Shown here piece by piece: positions 9,594 to 17,315 of a DNA stretch of 64,000 nucleotides. The DNA is from Acetobacterium malicum subsp. dehalogenans DSM 11527. GTDB lineage: Bacteria > Bacillota > Clostridia > Eubacteriales > Eubacteriaceae. Location of the stretch: positions 1-64,000 of the forward strand of contig NZ_AXAC01000004.1 in assembly GCF_000472665.1 (NCBI RefSeq), read 5' to 3'. The notes below the pieces were generated by a model that was not told the DNA's origin, made no database searches, and worked only from the letters and a program-made list of their open reading frames with translations. Each line of letters opens with the position of its first letter. Positions within the stretch are counted from its first letter, which is position 1. Both the position numbers and the translations under genes were made by a program.

Positions 9594-11168
9594 TTATTCC
9601 GCCGGTTTCCACTCCGAATTCATACTGAGTTTAAAGTCATTCCACATGAAGGTCATGGTTTTCCAGACAACCCGTTTGGGAATGATTTCTGTCATCCCGG
9701 CACCATAGAATTCATATTCGGACTGGCCTTCCCGATTGGGCTTATATTCATTGTGAATATAGTCGCTTAGGGTGCCTTCAGAGTAGAGGTCATCTTCAAA
9801 CGTGTTCATCCCAACCTCGGTGAGATCACCATCGTATAGAATCGTTCCATCGTTATTAGTGAGCATAAAGTTGACATTTTCGCCAATGTTTTCCAGATTG
9901 GTCAGATAGGCAGCAAAATCATAGAGGCGTACCTGAGCCACAATATAGCCGGCAATCTGGCCATCTTTTTCGACCGGGGTCACAAAAGCTAAAAGCTGCG
10001 TCGCCGGAGACGGATGATCGGCAAAGGTCAATTCGGTGATAAAAGGCTGTTTATTCTGGCTGATAGCGGGAATATTTTGATCATAGAGATCAAATGAAAT
10101 CCCTTTAAAATAGATGGGGTAGGCGTTGGTAATCATATTTTCGTTATTGACAAAAGCCACATTTTTGGCGATCGGACTATCCTTTGAGATGGCGGCCAAA
10201 GCGCTTGAGAAGGCTTCACTGTTTTCACCGGATTGCTGATAGGCGGTCACCGCCGTTTTAGTGAGCGTTTCAAGAGTTGTAAATTCATCATAGATAAAGG
10301 TGCTGGCGGTATCCAGCCAGGATAATTCCTCGTCGGTAAACTGACGCAGGTCACCATCGGTGGTTGCGGGTTCACCGGCACCGGGTTCGGAATTGACATA
10401 AATCCGCAGATCCGAGCCAAAGGCGTTAACAGTGTCCCATTTTACTTGCTTCTGGACCGGCTCATTGGTACCAGCGGCATTATAAGTGTAGGTTCCTTCG
10501 CCCTGGGCATTGGGGATCATTTTATTTTTGATCAGGGTTTGAAGTTCAACAAAACTGCTGTAGATAGGATCAGTTAAGATATTCTTACCAATTTCAGTCA
10601 TATTGCTGGTGTAGACATTGGTTCCGTTGGTGTCGATGACGCCAAGATCGAGATTCTGTCCGATCGTCAGTTTGCTGAGTTCGGCCCCAAAGGTATAGGG
10701 ATCAATGTAGGCAATCACCCAACCGCCGTTTTTAATCGGCACGGAAGCATAGAGATAGGGAGAGTCATCACTGGAGATGTGGGGCTTAATGACCATCGCC
10801 GGGGTATTCACAAACAGTTCGGGATGACGGTTGATACTTTTTAAATTGAGACCGATAAATGGGCTGTCCATTTTCGTGGCAACCTGGGTCACATTGGAAT
10901 CAGCATCAGTTACCAGGATATCAAAGAAATAAGGCTTGCTGTTGAGTTTTTCATTCATCAGCGCATAAGCTTTTTCATCACCGGCCGGACTTTTTCCGAC
11001 GGCAGTACCAATTTCATCGAGCATGGTCTGGGTTGCGTCCATTTCTTTTTGTAGCGAGGCTGTTGCATCAGCAAGGGGATCGGGATTGCTTTTGCTGGAA
11101 TCAGTCGCGGTACAACCGCTTAACAACAGGGCCAAGATAAGCAATAAGGGCAGCAGGTTTCTTTTCAT
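9594..11168 (-). CDS. Lipoprotein with two Cache-like sensor domains and no output domain
   Basis: A 524-residue predicted lipoprotein: signal helix and lipobox LLSGC, then two extracellular sensor-like halves. The first contains YFFDILVTDADSNVTQVATK and GVIDTNGTNVYTSNMTEIGK, the second FMLTNNDGTILYDGDLTEVG, which are the beta-strand patterns of dCache domains in chemoreceptors. No transmembrane relay, HAMP, kinase or methyl-accepting domain follows. It may be a solute-binding or sensing lipoprotein that acts with another protein. I chose the ATG at 11168; a GTG at 11180 overlaps the AAAGGAG site. Confidence 0.75.
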   Translation of the reverse strand: MKRNLLPLLLILALLLSGCTATDSSKSNPDPLADATASLQKEMDATQTMLDEIGTAVGKSPAGDEKAYALMNEKLNSKPYFFDILVTDADSNVTQVATKMDSPFIGLNLKSINRHPELFVNTPAMVIKPHISSDDSPYLYASVPIKNGGWVIAYIDPYTFGAELSKLTIGQNLDLGVIDTNGTNVYTSNMTEIGKNILTDPIYSSFVELQTLIKNKMIPNAQGEGTYTYNAAGTNEPVQKQVKWDTVNAFGSDLRIYVNSEPGAGEPATTDGDLRQFTDEELSWLDTASTFIYDEFTTLETLTKTAVTAYQQSGENSEAFSSALAAISKDSPIAKNVAFVNNENMITNAYPIYFKGISFDLYDQNIPAISQNKQPFITELTFADHPSPATQLLAFVTPVEKDGQIAGYIVAQVRLYDFAAYLTNLENIGENVNFMLTNNDGTILYDGDLTEVGMNTFEDDLYSEGTLSDYIHNEYKPNREGQSEYEFYGAGMTEIIPKRVVWKTMTFMWNDFKLSMNSEWKPAE

Positions 11169-11455
11169 CACTTTGTTCACTCCTTTAGTTTTATTTTGCT
11201 TTTGTAAACCGTTTCACAAAAGTTGGTGAAATCATTTTATCACAGATGCAATTGACATAAAACGAATAATTTTTAATTCAACAAAAATTCATTACTGGAT
11301 TTTCAAATGCAAAGTATCGAAGTGAATAATCAAAACTAAGTAATTTTTTGGTTTGGGAAGATTTATTTTTCGTTGGAAAGTTACTTTCATTTAATATTTT
11401 CGTGAAAGTTGGGTATATTCAGGAAAAAACAGATAAACAGATTGGAGTGAGCAAA

Positions 11456-12043
11456 ATGGATTTTAAGATTTTTGAAAAATTCCCCTTTTCCTACGATATG
11501 GAAACCCTGGATAAGGAACTGCATTTAAGAGGTAATGAAGCGATGCTGGATATTCTCGAGCCCATTTATGAAATGGTGGAGCAGATTGCCAGGCCCAAGG
11601 CGATTTATTTTCAAGCTGAGGTTACGGAGAAAACTGATGAAGCGGTTAAAATTAACGGCGTGCCTTTTGAAAGCCCACTGCTCAGGGGCTATGTCAAGCA
11701 GGGCGAAGTAGTTTTTCCCTATATTGTCACGGTCGGCACCGAGCTGGATGATTATGCCAAAACCCTGAAAGACTCCATGGATCTTTTTATGATTGATGAG
11801 GTCATGAATCTGCTGGTCAATACCGGCAAGGTTTTTGTGGCTGATGCGGTGCAAGCAGAATCGGGCTGGCCAAAGGTGCAGGACTACGTTCCCGGAAACG
11901 GTGAAGAATGGTCAACGGCGGAACAAAAACGGCTTTTCGACATGTTTGCCGGCGAAACTACCAAAATTGGCGTGACTCTGGGCGATAATTATTTTGTCCT
12001 GCCGGGGCGGTCCACCATCGGGATTTTGTCACAAAAGCGCTGA
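11456..12043 (+). CDS. MetH activation-domain-like protein
   Basis: A 195-residue cytosolic protein. The order of blocks matches stand-alone proteins related to the reactivation domain of cobalamin-dependent methionine synthase: a VGTELDDYAK segment, an acidic helix, PGNGEEWSTAEQKRLFDM, and the C-terminal IGVTLGDNYFVLPGRSTIGI. The MetH domain binds S-adenosylmethionine during reductive methylation of inactive cobalamin. No methionine synthase gene is adjacent, so the partner is unknown and may be another corrinoid protein. GGAGTGAGC precedes the ATG. No cobalamin riboswitch is visible upstream. Confidence 0.6.
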   Translation: MDFKIFEKFPFSYDMETLDKELHLRGNEAMLDILEPIYEMVEQIARPKAIYFQAEVTEKTDEAVKINGVPFESPLLRGYVKQGEVVFPYIVTVGTELDDYAKTLKDSMDLFMIDEVMNLLVNTGKVFVADAVQAESGWPKVQDYVPGNGEEWSTAEQKRLFDMFAGETTKIGVTLGDNYFVLPGRSTIGILSQKR

Positions 12044-12064
12044 ATGCCAGGTAATTAGTATTTT

Positions 12065-12116
12065 AAAATGTCGTTAGCAGATGAGGTCTTTATCAGCTAA
12101 CGGCATTTTTATTTTA
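12065..12116 (+). terminator. Intrinsic terminator after the MetH-activation-like gene
   Basis: AAAATGTCGTTAGC pairs with GCTAACGGCATTTT across a loop of about 20 nt, followed by a T-rich run TTTTTATTTTA. Confidence 0.75.
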
Positions 12117-12184
12117 GGGGCATGAACGATACCCGAAAAAGCAGTTTCTTTAAAAATAATCTCGCCAAACACAAAATTTTCAGG

Positions 12185-12253
12185 TTATTCGAATAAATCC
12201 GAATAACTTTTGTTCAATTGTTTAAACAAAACCTAAACATTTAGGGGTACAAT
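12185..12253 (+). promoter_or_regulatory. Cluster of palindromes with a -10-like box upstream of the J-domain gene
   Basis: Three palindromes lie within 61 bp: TTATTCGAATAA (12185-12196), TTGTTTAAACAA (12218-12229) and CCTAAACATTTAGG (12232-12245). TACAAT follows at 12248-12253. The last palindrome would occupy the promoter spacer, a usual place for an operator. No good -35 box is seen. Confidence 0.35.
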
Positions 12254-12303
12254 CGTTCCACGATTAATTTTAGAAATAAATTTGCAGATAAGGTGGAATC
12301 ACA

Positions 12304-13023
12304 ATGAATTTGGATCCCTATCAAGTTTTGGGGGTTCCTCACGATGCCAGTGATGAGGACGTCTCAAAAGCATATAAGAAACTGGCCAAGCAGTACCATC
12401 CCGATTTGAATCCGGGCAACCAGGAAGCGGCCCGAAAAATGAGCGAGGTTAACGCGGCCTATGATTTGATCAAGAGCGGCCAGGCCAACCCGGCCTACGG
12501 CAATGCCCATGGTACCGCCAATCCCTATCGCCAGGGCCATGCGGGACAAACCAGAACCTATACCTATCGCTATGCCAGCAGTGATGGCCGGACCGGTCAG
12601 ACTGATCCGTTTGAGGGGTTTGATCCTTTTGAGTGGATTTTTGGGGCATATGCCCGACAGCGGCAGAGCTACAGTTTTGAAACAGCAGCAAACTATATCA
12701 ATATGGGGAATTATGAAGAGGCACTCAATGTCCTCAATCATCTTACGGATCGCAGTGCCCAATGGCATTTTTACAGTGCCATCGCCAATTATGGCCTGGG
12801 TTACCGGGATGTGGCCCGGGAACATGCCCGCATGGCCGTTGAGATGGAACCGGATAATAGCGAATATCAAAACCTGCTGAATCAAATGAGTGGCCGACGC
12901 AGTTGGTTTGGAGGGACTGGTCGGCGGGCTTCAAATTTTTCGCCGCTGGGTACCATTGTTAAGCTGTTTATTGGCTTTTACGCGATTCAGTTTTTACTTT
13001 CGTTTTTAGGATTAATATTTTAG
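12304..13023 (+). CDS. J-domain protein with TPR-like region and C-terminal membrane anchor
   Basis: A 239-residue DnaJ-type co-chaperone that should stimulate an Hsp70 ATPase. The J-domain spans about 1-65 with the HPD tripeptide in KQYHPDLNPGN. A glycine/aromatic region follows, then a TPR-like helical segment (about 122-200: YINMGNYEEALNVLNHL, AREHARMAVEMEPDN). A hydrophobic C-terminal helix of about 20 residues probably anchors it in the membrane. It lacks the DnaJ zinc fingers and substrate domain. Next to it is a gene for a small zinc-ribbon membrane protein, 32 bp downstream, in likely the same transcript. Confidence 0.88.
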   Translation: MNLDPYQVLGVPHDASDEDVSKAYKKLAKQYHPDLNPGNQEAARKMSEVNAAYDLIKSGQANPAYGNAHGTANPYRQGHAGQTRTYTYRYASSDGRTGQTDPFEGFDPFEWIFGAYARQRQSYSFETAANYINMGNYEEALNVLNHLTDRSAQWHFYSAIANYGLGYRDVAREHARMAVEMEPDNSEYQNLLNQMSGRRSWFGGTGRRASNFSPLGTIVKLFIGFYAIQFLLSFLGLIF

Positions 13024-13055
13024 AACCTGTGGTTAAATAGATTAGGAGACAATCA

Positions 13056-13466
13056 ATGGAAAGTTTAAAAAATAAGCTGATTCGCTTCATGGCCGGCCGC
13101 TACGGTATTGATCAGCTTTATTATGCCGGGTTATTTCTGGCCCTGGGACTGATGATGATCAATATGATGGTCAATTCAACGATCCTGATGGTCATTTCAA
13201 ACGGTGTGATCGTGCTAATGGTGTTACGCGGTTTTTCCCGAAATATCAGTCGGCGGCGGATGGAAAACGAAAAGTTCCTGAAACTGTGGAACCCCATAAA
13301 AAAAGAAGGCCGGATCTTTTTTCGGCGGATCAAAGAAATTCGGGTCCATCGTTACCGGAAATGTCCCCATTGTAAGAAGACCCTGAAGCTGCCGATCAAG
13401 CGGGGTAAAAATATGGTTAAATGTCCGGAGTGCAAAGAGAGCTTTGCGGTTCGGGTGATTGTGTAA
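13056..13466 (+). CDS. Small membrane protein with C-terminal zinc ribbon
   Basis: A 136-residue protein with two hydrophobic helices in the first 70 residues, a basic segment, and a C-terminal ribbon of the form CPHC-x17-CPEC. The ribbon closely resembles the C-terminus of the glutaredoxin-like protein encoded 225 bp downstream (CPNC...CPKC), which suggests a module shared within this neighbourhood. AGGAGACA precedes the ATG. It probably follows the J-domain gene in one operon and may give it a membrane partner, but that is inference. Function unknown. Confidence 0.75.
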   Translation: MESLKNKLIRFMAGRYGIDQLYYAGLFLALGLMMINMMVNSTILMVISNGVIVLMVLRGFSRNISRRRMENEKFLKLWNPIKKEGRIFFRRIKEIRVHRYRKCPHCKKTLKLPIKRGKNMVKCPECKESFAVRVIV

Positions 13467-13505
13467 AGAAATAAAATAAATTTGTTGACGTTTAGGTAAA
13501 AAGTA

Positions 13506-13559
13506 AAAAAGAAACTCAAGGAACTGCAAAGATAAATTGCATTCATTGGGTTTCTTTTT
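13506..13559 (+). terminator. Intrinsic terminator after the J-domain/zinc-ribbon pair
   Basis: AAAAAGAAACTCAA pairs with TTGGGTTTCTTTTT, with an inner TGCAA/TTGCA stem, followed by further T-rich sequence. Confidence 0.75.
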
Positions 13560-13691
13560 ATTTTTTGTGCATTTTCATTATTTTGTCTCTCAGTGATGAA
13601 ATCACAGAGAATCGGGTAAGTATCTGTTAAGATGAATCATATTAAATAATAACTAAAGCAAGTAATTATAAAAAGAAATCAGGTGAGATTA

Positions 13692-14027
13692 ATGAAAGAT
13701 GTAACCCTGTTTACCACCCAGACCTGTCCACATTGTAAAACGGCAAAGGCTTTTCTCAAACAGAATCACATTCAGTTTGTTGAGAAGGACGTTAATGTTG
13801 ATGCCGCGGCTCAACAAGAAATGGCCCGTAGGGGTATTCGTGGGGTACCCGCTTTTATCATCGGCGATGATGCGGTGATTGGTTTGGATCAAGCCAAGGT
13901 ACTGGAACTGGTTGATCATCGGGTGGTGGCCTGTCCGAACTGTCAGGCCAAGTTGCGGGTGCCTACCGATAAGGGAAAAATCAGCGTCCGCTGCCCCAAA
14001 TGTAAAACCAGCTTTGAAACAAAATGA
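13692..14027 (+). CDS. Glutaredoxin-like protein with C-terminal zinc ribbon
   Basis: A 111-residue thiol-disulfide protein. Residues 1-75 form a glutaredoxin fold with the redox motif CPHC near residue 11 and the cis-Pro loop RGVPAFIIG. The last 35 residues add a CPNC...CPKC ribbon like that of the upstream membrane protein. I chose the ATG at 13692 behind AGGTGAGATTA rather than the GTG at 13683, which lies in the ribosome site. The next gene, a CoA-disulfide reductase, starts 28 bp downstream, so both likely serve thiol redox balance. Confidence 0.88.
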   Translation: MKDVTLFTTQTCPHCKTAKAFLKQNHIQFVEKDVNVDAAAQQEMARRGIRGVPAFIIGDDAVIGLDQAKVLELVDHRVVACPNCQAKLRVPTDKGKISVRCPKCKTSFETK

Positions 14028-14054
14028 ACTATTTTATATAAAGGAGAGAAATTG

Positions 14055-15764
14055 ATGAAAAAAATACTAATTGTGGGTGGTGTCGCTGGCGGTGCCACCG
14101 CGGCAGCCAGACTCCGTCGTTTAAATGAAGAAGATCAGATCATCCTGTTTGAACGGGACGAATATATCTCGTTTGCCAATTGTGGACTGCCCTATTACAT
14201 CGGCGATGTGATTACCGATCGTCAGAAACTGCTGGTCCAAACGGTACCCGGGATGTCCAAACGGTTTAACCTGGATATCCGCAATTTCAGCGAGGTCACC
14301 GCCGTCGATCCGGATCATAAAACCGTTACGGTTAAAAACCATCAAACTGGAGCAGTTTATACCGAGAGCTATGATAAGCTGATCCTTTCGCCCGGGGCCA
14401 AACCCATCGCTCCGCCGATTCCGGGCTTGGCAGAAGCCAAAAATATTCTGACCCTGCGCAACATTCCCGATACCGATAAAATCAAAGCCGTGGTGGACAG
14501 CGGCAAGGTCAGTCGGGCCGTGGTCATCGGCGGTGGTTTCATCGGCGTTGAAATGGCCGAAAACCTTCAGGAACTGGGCATCAATGTCACCTTAGTGGAA
14601 AAAATGAATCAGGTCTTAAAACCATTGGATTTTGAAATGGCCCAGCTGGTCCATCAGGAAATCAATGCCAATGGCGTTAATATTATCCTTGAAGATGGGG
14701 TTGATCATTTCCAGAATGAGGGTCATGAAGTGGTCCTGGAAAGCGGCCAGGTGCTTCAGGCTGAGCTGGTTATTCTGGCCATTGGGGTGGTGCCGGAAAA
14801 TGCTCTGGCCAAACAGGCCAATCTGAAAGTGGGCCCCCGGGGACATATCGTCACGACCGCCAATTATGAGGTCTACAGCGGCGCAAATGATACCGTAAAT
14901 CCGGATATTTTTGCCATCGGCGATGCCGTGGAAGTGGTCGATTTTGTCACCAAAACGCCGACCGCCATTCCGTTGGCCTGGCCAGCCAACCGTCAGGGAC
15001 GGCTGGTGGCCGATTATATCAACGGTAAAAAAATCGGCAATGTCGGTATTCAGGGAACCGCCGTGGCCAAGGTATTCAATCAGACCATTGCCGCCACCGG
15101 CAATAATGCCGCCCTGCTGGATATGAAAAAAATCCCCTATCAGGTGGTGGTAGCCCACCGCAGCAATCATGCCGGGTATTATCCCAATGCCACCAACATT
15201 GCGCTGAAACTGCTTTATGACCCGCAAAGCTTAAAAATTCTTGGCGCGCAGGCGGTTGGCCAGGAGGGCACTGAAAAGCGGATCGATGTGATTGCCACGG
15301 CGATGAAATTGGGGGCAACGGTACTGGATCTTCAGGACTTTGAACTCAGTTATGCGCCGCCGTTCTCATCCGCGAAGGATCCAGTGAACATTCTGGGTTA
15401 TATCGCCGAGAATATTCTCGATGGCGTTTATAAAACCGTTCAGTGGCATGAAATTGATCAGATTGTCGCGGCTGGCGGCTTCCTGCTCGATGTCCGATCG
15501 CCAATGGAAGTCCGGGCTGGCGGAATTAAGGGCGCTGTCAATATTGAGCTGGATAGTCTTCGGGAGCGGATCAGTGAAATACCAATCGCTAAAGACGCCC
15601 CGATTTATGTAAGCTGTCAGGTGGGACAGCGGGCTTATCTGGCTATCCGGATTCTTAAGGGTCACGGCTTTACTAATATTTACAATCTGGCTGGCGGCTT
15701 CAGTACCTATAAAACCGCCCATTATCAATTGGCTGCACTCAATTTCGGGACCACTGCTAAATAG
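14055..15764 (+). CDS. CoA-disulfide reductase-rhodanese fusion
   Basis: A flavoprotein disulfide reductase of 569 residues. It starts with the FAD dinucleotide fold (ILIVGGVAGGATAAARLRR) and carries the single redox cysteine in SFANCGLPYYIG near residue 42, as in CoA-disulfide reductases and related NADH oxidases. An NAD(P)H fold follows (VVIGGGFIGVEMAENL), then the dimerization domain. A C-terminal rhodanese domain (about 465-560) has the active loop CQVGQR. Such fusions reduce CoA persulfides or polysulfide. ATG 14055 lies behind AAGGAGAGAAATTG. Confidence 0.92.
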   Translation: MKKILIVGGVAGGATAAARLRRLNEEDQIILFERDEYISFANCGLPYYIGDVITDRQKLLVQTVPGMSKRFNLDIRNFSEVTAVDPDHKTVTVKNHQTGAVYTESYDKLILSPGAKPIAPPIPGLAEAKNILTLRNIPDTDKIKAVVDSGKVSRAVVIGGGFIGVEMAENLQELGINVTLVEKMNQVLKPLDFEMAQLVHQEINANGVNIILEDGVDHFQNEGHEVVLESGQVLQAELVILAIGVVPENALAKQANLKVGPRGHIVTTANYEVYSGANDTVNPDIFAIGDAVEVVDFVTKTPTAIPLAWPANRQGRLVADYINGKKIGNVGIQGTAVAKVFNQTIAATGNNAALLDMKKIPYQVVVAHRSNHAGYYPNATNIALKLLYDPQSLKILGAQAVGQEGTEKRIDVIATAMKLGATVLDLQDFELSYAPPFSSAKDPVNILGYIAENILDGVYKTVQWHEIDQIVAAGGFLLDVRSPMEVRAGGIKGAVNIELDSLRERISEIPIAKDAPIYVSCQVGQRAYLAIRILKGHGFTNIYNLAGGFSTYKTAHYQLAALNFGTTAK

Positions 15765-15818
15765 GTTTTAAAAAAGACGGTTGCAGAAATAACCGATAAA
15801 ATTAATAATTTCACAACA

Positions 15819-15851
15819 AAACCCTCAACAATTCTCGGTTGTTGAGGGTTT
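15819..15851. terminator. Bidirectional terminator
   Basis: AAACCCTCAACA pairs with TGTTGAGGGTTT around a short loop. It sits between the converging CoA-disulfide reductase gene and the minus-strand small membrane protein operon and is flanked by T or A runs on both sides. Confidence 0.75.
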
Positions 15852-15854
15852 CGT

Positions 15855-16070
15855 TTATAAATTCTTTTTAAATTTTTTCAGTTTTAGGTAAGTGGCTTCC
15901 GGTAAAATGCCGATAATCGTCTGGCAAAAGGCCAGCCCAGCCAGCCCGCCGAGGATGAAATGCAGGGCTGGTATTTCCGGAAGTAGATGATTAATCACCA
16001 AGTTGGCGAGATTAAAAATAGCAAATAACAAAAGTCCGATTTTTAGTTCTTTTCGCATCGTTGGTTTCAT
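15855..16070 (-). CDS. Small two-helix membrane protein, unknown function
   Basis: A 71-residue protein with a basic N-terminus, two hydrophobic segments (about 11-30 and 36-58) and a lysine-rich tail KLKKFKKNL, so probably inner-membrane with both ends in the cytoplasm. It is the last gene of the XRE-regulator operon; its start is just after the end of the preceding gene. No family recognised. Confidence 0.6.
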   Translation of the reverse strand: MKPTMRKELKIGLLLFAIFNLANLVINHLLPEIPALHFILGGLAGLAFCQTIIGILPEATYLKLKKFKKNL

Positions 16071-16071
16071 C

Positions 16072-16278
16072 TCAAAGACTCCGTTTCTCTTTATTGATGG
16101 TTTTGTTAAATCTTATCCGGGAATAAACCAGAACCGGCAGGTCGGCCAGCATCAGCAAACCAATGCTGCGAACGGCCCAATCAGGCAGGGGCAGGATTAG
16201 CCCGTTAACACCCATTACGCTCAGACAGAGAATCATGATAGTGATAGTCACTGGCAACAAATGACTTTTTTTCATCAT
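16072..16278 (-). CDS. Small two-helix membrane protein, unknown function
   Basis: A 68-residue protein with hydrophobic segments around residues 8-28 and 35-52 and a basic C-terminus. It lies 10 bp after the preceding gene and 1 bp before the next in the same operon. The arrangement, small membrane proteins behind an XRE repressor, suggests a shared membrane function such as stress response, but the sequence does not show what it is. Confidence 0.6.
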   Translation of the reverse strand: MMKKSHLLPVTITIMILCLSVMGVNGLILPLPDWAVRSIGLLMLADLPVLVYSRIRFNKTINKEKRSL

Positions 16279-16288
16279 CGTCTCCCCA

Positions 16289-16744
16289 TTACATGGTCTT
16301 CATACAATAAAGCTTGACCATGGCACTAACAGATAGTTGGGCCGCAACGGCGATGACCAGGGTATAAAATACCACAATGTTAAAATACCCAGCAACAATG
16401 GCAGCAATAACCATCAGCATCGAGGTGATGGCAATGAGCGGCATCCCGGCTTTGCTACGGATGGTTTTCATCCGTTCGTCATGTTCTTTATTGTATAGTA
16501 TTTTCAGCTTGGTTTCATCATTGATTGCCAGGCTCAGCTTGACGATGTCAAACAGTGAGAAGCCAAAGATGCTGATAATCAATCCAAACTGGAACCCCGC
16601 TACAAAACCGTCAGAGTGGGTTGCTGTTGAGACGTCTGAAATAATGATTGAATAAATACTATAAGCCCCCAATACCATTGTCACCAATGCCATTCCCGAA
16701 GAAATAACAATTCTTCGTTTAACCGTTGCTCTAAATTTTTCCAT
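16289..16744 (-). CDS. Four-helix membrane protein, DUF2178-like
   Basis: A 151-residue membrane protein with two hydrophobic helices on each side of a conserved-looking cytosolic loop KILYNKEHDERMKTIRSKAG. This topology, with the DER motif between helix pairs, resembles small integral membrane proteins found directly after XRE-type repressors in many Firmicutes. The spacing to the regulator is 11 bp, so the two are cotranscribed. Molecular function unknown. Confidence 0.65.
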   Translation of the reverse strand: MEKFRATVKRRIVISSGMALVTMVLGAYSIYSIIISDVSTATHSDGFVAGFQFGLIISIFGFSLFDIVKLSLAINDETKLKILYNKEHDERMKTIRSKAGMPLIAITSMLMVIAAIVAGYFNIVVFYTLVIAVAAQLSVSAMVKLYCMKTM

Positions 16745-16755
16745 AATAGCGCCTC

Positions 16756-16962
16756 CTAAAGTTCATTTTCTTCTGAAAAGTCAAAAACTTCTTCAATGGT
16801 CAGCCCAAAATAGTGGGCGATTTTATAGGCCAGCACCAGCGAAGCAGTATACTTGCCCACTTCGATGGAGGTAATGGTCTGTCGGGTTGTGCCCACCGCC
16901 AGGGCCAGTTCTTCCTGGGATAGTTTTCGCTCTTTTCGTAATTCTTTGATTCGTGTTTTCAT
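16756..16962 (-). CDS. XRE-family transcriptional regulator (YozG/Cro type)
   Basis: A compact 68-residue helix-turn-helix protein: KTRIKELRKERKLSQEEL is followed by the recognition segment GTTRQTITSIEVGKYTASL. It is almost only the DNA-binding domain, as in small repressors that control adjacent membrane-protein genes. The ATG at 16962 follows AAGGTGCAAA. Longer upstream in-frame starts would run through the promoter and are rejected. Its promoter contains repeated ATGCAAAG-type sites, so self-control is likely. Confidence 0.88.
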   Translation of the reverse strand: MKTRIKELRKERKLSQEELALAVGTTRQTITSIEVGKYTASLVLAYKIAHYFGLTIEEVFDFSEENEL

Positions 16963-16980
16963 TTTGCACCTTCTAACAAT

Positions 16981-17046
16981 TTGCATAGCATACTTTGCAT
17001 TATTAGTATAGTTCGCTTTGCATAAAATGTCAAGCTTGCTTTGCAA
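16981..17046 (-). promoter_or_regulatory. Promoter with four TTTGCAT-type operator repeats
   Basis: On the minus strand TTGACA (17028-17033) and TATACT (17005-17010) are 17 bp apart, close to consensus. On the plus strand TTGCAT or TTGCAA recurs at 16981, 16995, 17018 and 17041, with gaps of 14, 23 and 23 bp, both between the promoter boxes and around them. The placement suggests binding by the XRE protein encoded just downstream. Confidence 0.65.
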
Positions 17047-17315
17047 AAAAAACAAAAAAAAACCATGGCACTGGATTTTTGACATAAAATGGAGCAAATG
17101 AGACAAAATAAAATCGGGTCTTTCAATAAAAAAACAGCCTTTATCCATATAGCCGTCACATAACCTGCCTATAATAAGAAAAAAGAGGCGGCACCTCAGA
17201 TTTTCATCAGATTCTCATTGAGATGCTGAGTTTATCCCTGATTGTTTGTCAATCACGGGGATAGTAAGATAAACGCTTCAAAAAGTCTAGCAAAGAAAAG
17301 AGAGGAAAACATTCA

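Noticed and set aside
14616-15227. A 203-codon minus-strand frame
   Set aside because: Antisense to the CoA-disulfide reductase; no ribosome site, His/Gly/Ile-rich composition typical of an antisense shadow.
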